Below are positions 59,480-64,000 of a stretch of DNA of 64,000 nucleotides, piece after piece (positions within the stretch are counted from its first letter, which is position 1; every line of letters starts with the position of its first letter). The notes beneath the pieces are model-generated. The model was not told where the DNA came from and ran no database searches. It was given only the letters and a program-made list of their open reading frames with translations. A program made the translations under genes and the position numbers. The stretch comes from Siniperca chuatsi (taxonomy: Eukaryota; Chordata; Actinopteri; Centrarchiformes; Sinipercidae). The stretch spans positions 13,772,929 through 13,836,928 of the forward strand of contig NC_058056.1 of the NCBI RefSeq assembly GCF_020085105.1. The letters are read 5' to 3'.

Positions 59480-59790
59480 AGTTTCCTCCCCCTCTGGCCT
59501 CACCCAGCCCACTTCTCATTCAGGATGTCAGTGTGGGAGGTGGCATGGAATTAGGCCGCCTGAGGGTGTGAGCACTTGAGCATCGCACCCATCATCCCAC
59601 CTCCATGGGCCATCCCACCCTCTCAGCACTGTTTACCAGGCCCGGCCTAATTGATTCCCTCTCTTTATCTTTTTACCTCCTTAATTTTGTTATTAAGTGT
59701 GCGGGAGAGGCGCGAAAGCTCCTCTTTTTCCCATTTTGAGAAATTATACTCTTGTACTTGATCCAGCTAACAGGATTTTCTTAAATTACT
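59480..59790. promoter_or_regulatory. candidate conserved non-coding block
   Basis: Mixed composition with GGCCTAATTGATTCCC, CCTTAATTTTGTTATTAAG and GCGGGAGAGGCGCGAAAGC in sequence, and no coding or repeat signature. Texture-based inference only. Confidence 0.2.
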
Positions 59791-60529
59791 TTATAAAAGA
59801 CCATCTTTTAACTTTCTTCTTTCTCTCTCTATCCATTCATTAGCAGGTCTGCCTCAAGGCCTGCTCACTTCAATTTCTTGGGTTAAAGTTACAAACTTAG
59901 GCAGCTCAGCTCGACGCTCACGGTGGTTTGCGGACGAGCGGGGGTGGCTGGGGGTGGAATGGGGACGAATTATTAATTTCTGAAGTATTAGAAAAATAAA
60001 GAGATTGAATTAAGAGTATTGGTCCTCTGTTATCCAGCATGGCTAGCCTCAGGGACTTACTGTGGTGGAGGACATTATGCAAATGCTCTCCCTCACTCAC
60101 TCTCTCTCACCCATAGCCTGCTATCACCCATTCTCTCTCTATCCTCCCTCCCCCTTTCACCCTTTCTCTCTCTCTCTTTCTCTCTAGCAGTCAATCTCTG
60201 CTCTCCTATAATCTTTCTCTCTGTGTGTCTCTGTCTCTTTAATCTTCATCAGTCAGCAGAGACAGTGTAGAGAGAGTGTCTCTGTTGCTATTCTTTCCTA
60301 TCTCATTCTCCTTCTCATTCATGAAGTGGTGGTTCTTAAAATCTCCAAAAGCAAACAAAAGGTCACAAAGAGGGAGCAAGGTTCAGCCACAGTTCCTAAT
60401 AAAAATCAAGGTTTTAAAGATGTTGGAAACTAGATAGAAACCTTCACATCACTTTATCAATGGTGAGGTGCATGTATAGAGTTATACTTTCCTTGCAACT
60501 TTAAAATTTTATATCATGTGATATCTTAT

Positions 60530-60780
60530 CAAAGGGGTACTCCATCCACTTCGTCTTGGGGAGTACTACTTGGGAGTAGTACTACTACTGCATATGTGAA
60601 AAAATTTCTATAAAGCCTTTTGTGGCTTCAGAGGGAGCTGCGTGAAATCTGCTTGAGCCTAGTGGCTCGAAGCTACATTAGCCACTAACACACTTGAATA
60701 ACCAACCAAACTGTCAGTGGACAAGTTGCATTGTGGGTAATGTAGGCAGCAGGTTTTGACAAGAAAGAAGAATCTATGAG
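60530..60780 (+). repeat. interspersed repeat (unnamed, 'GCATTGTGGGTAATGTAGGC' type)
   Basis: From GGGGTACTCCATCCACTTCG to TTGCATTGTGGGTAATGTAGGCAGCAGGTTTTGACAAGAAAGAAGAATC. I recall the last part from a repeated family in percomorphs. No open frame or terminal repeats. Confidence 0.45.
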
Positions 60781-62132
60781 AAGAATGCATGGAATAAAAA
60801 AGATTGATTTTGGTCCTTTTTGTTTTAAACTGTCTATCGTGAGTCCAACAATGTTATCGATAGAGTACTCTTTTAATGGTGAAGTTTTTTACCTTTACCC
60901 TCTATGGGAGTGGTTGGGTGAGGTAGGAAGGGTTGGGTGGAAGGTGGTTGGGTTGAGGGATAGCATGGACAATGAAGGAGGTGTTTGTTTACACATTGTT
61001 ACACAGAAACCAAGCTGAACGAACTTCAATATTCATGTAGTCTCATTATTTGTTGTGTATCAATGGTGTATGTATCAAGTTTTCAAAACACAAGTGAAAC
61101 AGTGGCTTAAACAACAAACACTGAATAAGTTTTGAATGACTTCACACATATCACACACGTATGCCTACATACTTACACTCTTACACACACTCTTGCACAT
61201 ATGTCAGTGTATACGCAGTCATGTACACATACATACACACACAGACACAGCCAGTTTTATCTGTTATGTTGTTTTTATTCTGAATCTGTTGGGGGGTTTT
61301 TTAGCTGTTTTAACCTGGATTTAATCAGAGACGGGTGCTTCAAAAGATAAATAACTGCAAAGTCAATGTATCCGAAAGAATGTGGAAGAGAAAAAAAACT
61401 AAGATTAGAATATTACTCCTATAAATGCTCTCATTTTTCACAAGTACAAAAACCTACAGATATAATCAAATCTTCACATCTGTCTATTGATCTTAGGCTT
61501 CTCCTCAATGTAGATAGTTAAGCCAATAAAATACCACAAGATACTGAATATTTTCCCATTTAGGACAAGCAAGTAAAGGCAGGTTAAATGTACTCATCAT
61601 CCATGAGGCCATAAAAATCCAGATAGCCTGAGCTGACATGCAAAACTTTGGTCAATATTTATGTTTATTCAAGAAGGCTGATGAGGCCCAAGTCCAGTTA
61701 ATTAAACCTTAATAGAAGAGATAGAAGAAGACGAAGGGGCAGTCTGGATGATAAGAGGAGGATGGCTAAAGGAGAGTCGGAGAGGAGGAAGAGGAGAAGA
61801 AGGAGGAGGGCAGCGAGGCATGGTGTCAGTAACAAGGCCCGTAATCGTACAGCAGGAGGGGGAGAGGTTCCCAGCTGCACCGGTGGCATCCTGCTCCCGC
61901 GGCCTACACGGCACCAGAGGCAGAACATACAGGTTTGATGTTAGCAAATATTAGCTTTGTGCAGGACGTGGGTGTATTCTCTTTGACACGCTCATTGCAT
62001 ATTCAGAGACAGATGTTTCCAAGAACGAGGAGGAGGAAGGCGGGAGGCTGAATGAAAGGCCTGAGATGGCAGAGTTGCTCTCGGAGGAGCAAGTAATTGG
62101 CCCCTCGACGGTAGTGGCGACAGAGAGAGGCA

Positions 62133-62138
<6 letters not shown>

Positions 62139-62165
<27 letters not shown>
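62139..62165. repeat. (CA)n microsatellite
   Basis: About 13 CA units. Confidence 0.9.
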
Positions 62166-63519
62166 CTCTTTTCCCCCGCTCATCTCCTCTGCCTCTCTTC
62201 CCAGATCTGATAAAGGTAAACGTGTAGCAAATTTGTCATTTGATGAGGGAGGATTTCCACAAACAGAGCTGACATGATGAGCCTGTGATCTGACTGTATG
62301 AGAGTCAGCAGGGGCCCAGGCAGGCAGAGATCTCAATCCTCCTTCTTCCTCTTCCCCCCTCTCGCTCTGTGCCTCTCTCTTCCTCACACACTGTCACACA
62401 CACACACACTTGGCTGTGTTCACATGGAGCCTCAGTCTCAGTAATTGCCGCCTGCCATCCATATCTTTCCTCTCCTCTGTCTCTGAGTCCCTCGCTCCGC
62501 TGCTGTCTATCTCCCCTCCTCAGAGACATCCTCCTCTCCTTTTCCCCCCGTTTCCTCTTTTCTCCATCAAATAAAGGGCCCGGCCCTTGCCTCAGAATCA
62601 CACTTAATTTCTGACTCTTTCACTTATCTCTGGGCTCCATGCCTGCAGACTGCTCAATTATCCACACTCACCTAGTTTCCTCTTCTTCTTCTCGCCCATG
62701 CAAAAAAAAAATCAAATATTTCCAATGCCATATTGACTAGTTAAAGGGGTTAATGGTCAAGAGCTCAGTAGTAGACATGAGCTGAGTGATAAAGTTGCAA
62801 CACATTCAGATGATAACAGCCCCATTGGAATAATACAGGGATTTATGAATGGGTTTTGGGGGGACTTGTATCAGATGAATTCAGAAGGACTAAGTTAAAT
62901 GAAGTTTAGTGGCTCCTCAGCCAGAAATTGATCTCCATTGCCACAATCATTCTCACTACGGTAACCCCTCCATAGAGATTATGAACACACTCTTTCAAAG
63001 TGATCACGAGACTCTCCTCTGACCATAAAAACACATCTTCCCCGTTCCACCACTCCTAATTGCTCTGCACTTCTGCAATCCTATTCTCGGACGCATACCT
63101 CCTCCTTCTGTCCCTCTCTGCTTCTTTCTCTCTCTCTTCTTTATCGGAGTCTTTTTCTCTCCATCTGATCTGAGAAGGAGTCACTGGGTTTGAGCCTTTC
63201 CACTCAGAGGTAATGGTGCTGCCTCTGCCTAGTCCCATGACTCTAATCCAGGGACTCGGGACCCAAGCTACTGCTGTCCTCCATGCTGCCTGCTCAATGC
63301 CCCTCTGTGTCTCTGAAGTCCCTCAGTAAATGTTAACCCTTTCGCACAATTTCTGTATGCAAATTAATTGTTTAGCACCTCTGAAGTGGACAGGGCCAAA
63401 GCAAAAAATGCAGAGAAGGCAGTCAAAGGGCCTTAAGGTTTATTACAACTTGTGTTTTATTTTCATAGTTTTGGTCATCATTTCTTTTAGTAATAATAAG
63501 ATTGCACAAAGCTCAGCTT

Positions 63520-63740
63520 TTTGGGAAACTCGCTTTTTTGCTTAAATGAGTAGATCAATACCACTTTTAAATGTGTACGCTAAATATGAAGCTAGAGCAG
63601 CAACTAGTTAGCTTAGCTTAGCATAAAGACTGGAAACAGGGGAAAACAGCTAGCCTGGTTCTGTCCGAAGATAACAAATCCACCTACCAGCACCTCTAAA
63701 GATCACTAATTATTAACCCATTATGTCATGTTATATGTGG
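63520..63740 (+). repeat. single-arm copy of the foldback element
   Basis: TTTTTGGGAAACTCGCTTTTTTGCTT, AAATATGAAGCTAGAGCAGCAACTAGTTAGCTTAGCTTAGCATAAAGACTGGAAACAGGGG and CCACCTACCAGCACCTCTAAAG follow the order of the left arm at 7519. The right arm is not present nearby. Confidence 0.8.
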
Positions 63741-63941
63741 GCAGGAGCACGAAGCTAAACAGCCAAGCTTATTTGGAAGAGAAAACAAAGGGAAAAAATT
63801 ATAATTATAATTATTACCCAAACTGTCTGTTGTAAACATCTCAAAATCAACATCACAGTTTATAGACGACTTCCTAGTTCAGCTTTGACCTAATATATAT
63901 ATGTATTGACCTATATATTGCTTGCCATAGTTGAGCACGCA

Positions 63942-64000
63942 AAAGTCAAGTCAATTTTATTTGTATAGCCCAAAATCAAATAATTGTCTCAAAGGGCTTT
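63942..64000 (+). repeat. 'AAGTCAATTTTATTTGTATAGCCC' repeat, cut by window end
   Basis: AAGTCAAGTCAATTTTATTTGTATAGCCCAAAATCAAATAATTGTCTCAAAGGGCTTT is the start of a repeat I know to be abundant in teleost genomes. It continues past the window. Confidence 0.75.

Larger units (their letters stand above)
53601..64000. other. gene-free region downstream of exoc5 (expected otx2 flank)
   Basis: No gene was recognised on either strand; open frames of 60-130 codons follow microsatellites or pyrimidine-rich runs. Named pieces inside are listed separately. The rest, including 54300-56900, 57400-59400 and 60800-63500, is AT-rich or CT-rich non-coding DNA. In human the gene after EXOC5 in this direction is OTX2, so distal otx2 enhancers are plausible here. 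Confidence 0.6.

Noticed and set aside
1..64000. CRISPR arrays, insertion sequences, phage or bacterial operons
   Set aside because: No spaced direct-repeat array, no bacterial coding density and no ribosome-binding sites; the window is vertebrate nuclear DNA.

Overview
This is a eukaryotic window, most likely from a percomorph teleost fish. It has intron-split genes whose proteins align closely, from memory, with the human proteins. It carries (TA)n, (GT)n and (CA)n microsatellites, and interspersed repeats of types I recognise from percomorph genomes: a foldback element with a 'GGAATAGTTTGACATTTTGGGAA' type end, the 'GGGCTGCAACTAACGATTATTTTCAT' family, and the 'CAGTGGTGGAAAGTAACT...ACTCAAGTA' family. 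No bacterial, phage, CRISPR or viral gene content is visible.

Four protein-coding genes can be rebuilt exon by exon with matching splice phases. slc35f4 (+, 14633-32270) is a ten-helix drug/metabolite-superfamily transporter with two alternative first exons. ccdc198 (+, 35548-37741) is a small coiled-coil protein with a possible N-myristoylation site. ap5m1 (-, 43803-40434) is the mu subunit of the AP-5 adaptor. exoc5 (+, 44177-52513) is the exocyst subunit Sec10. The models give 518 or 415, 274, 491 and 708 residues, close to the mammalian sizes (EXOC5 is 708 and AP5M1 490 in human).

Layout: 1-14.6 kb is non-coding upstream DNA with several blocks that look conserved and one orphan exon-like sequence at 6.9 kb. 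14.6-32.8 kb is slc35f4 with large repeat-bearing introns. 32.8-35.5 kb is AT-rich intergenic DNA. 35.5-37.7 kb is ccdc198. 37.7-40.4 kb is a convergent intergenic gap where human has NAA30, which I do not see here. 40.4-52.5 kb is ap5m1 and exoc5, divergently transcribed from a shared promoter of about 370 bp. 52.5-64 kb is a gene-free stretch. By conserved synteny it should lie between exoc5 and otx2, and it contains candidate homeodomain-rich non-coding elements.

The genes are neighbours by ancient linkage (human 14q22-23) rather than an operon. AP5M1 and EXOC5 both act in vesicle trafficking (late endosome retrieval and exocytic tethering) and probably share a bidirectional promoter. I found no unknown biological system. 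The most interesting items are the dual-promoter structure of slc35f4, a recursive-splice-like exon in exoc5, the apparent loss or relocation of naa30, and an OTX/POU-type motif cluster near 57.05 kb. Conserved-element calls rest on composition and motif content only and are marked low confidence.
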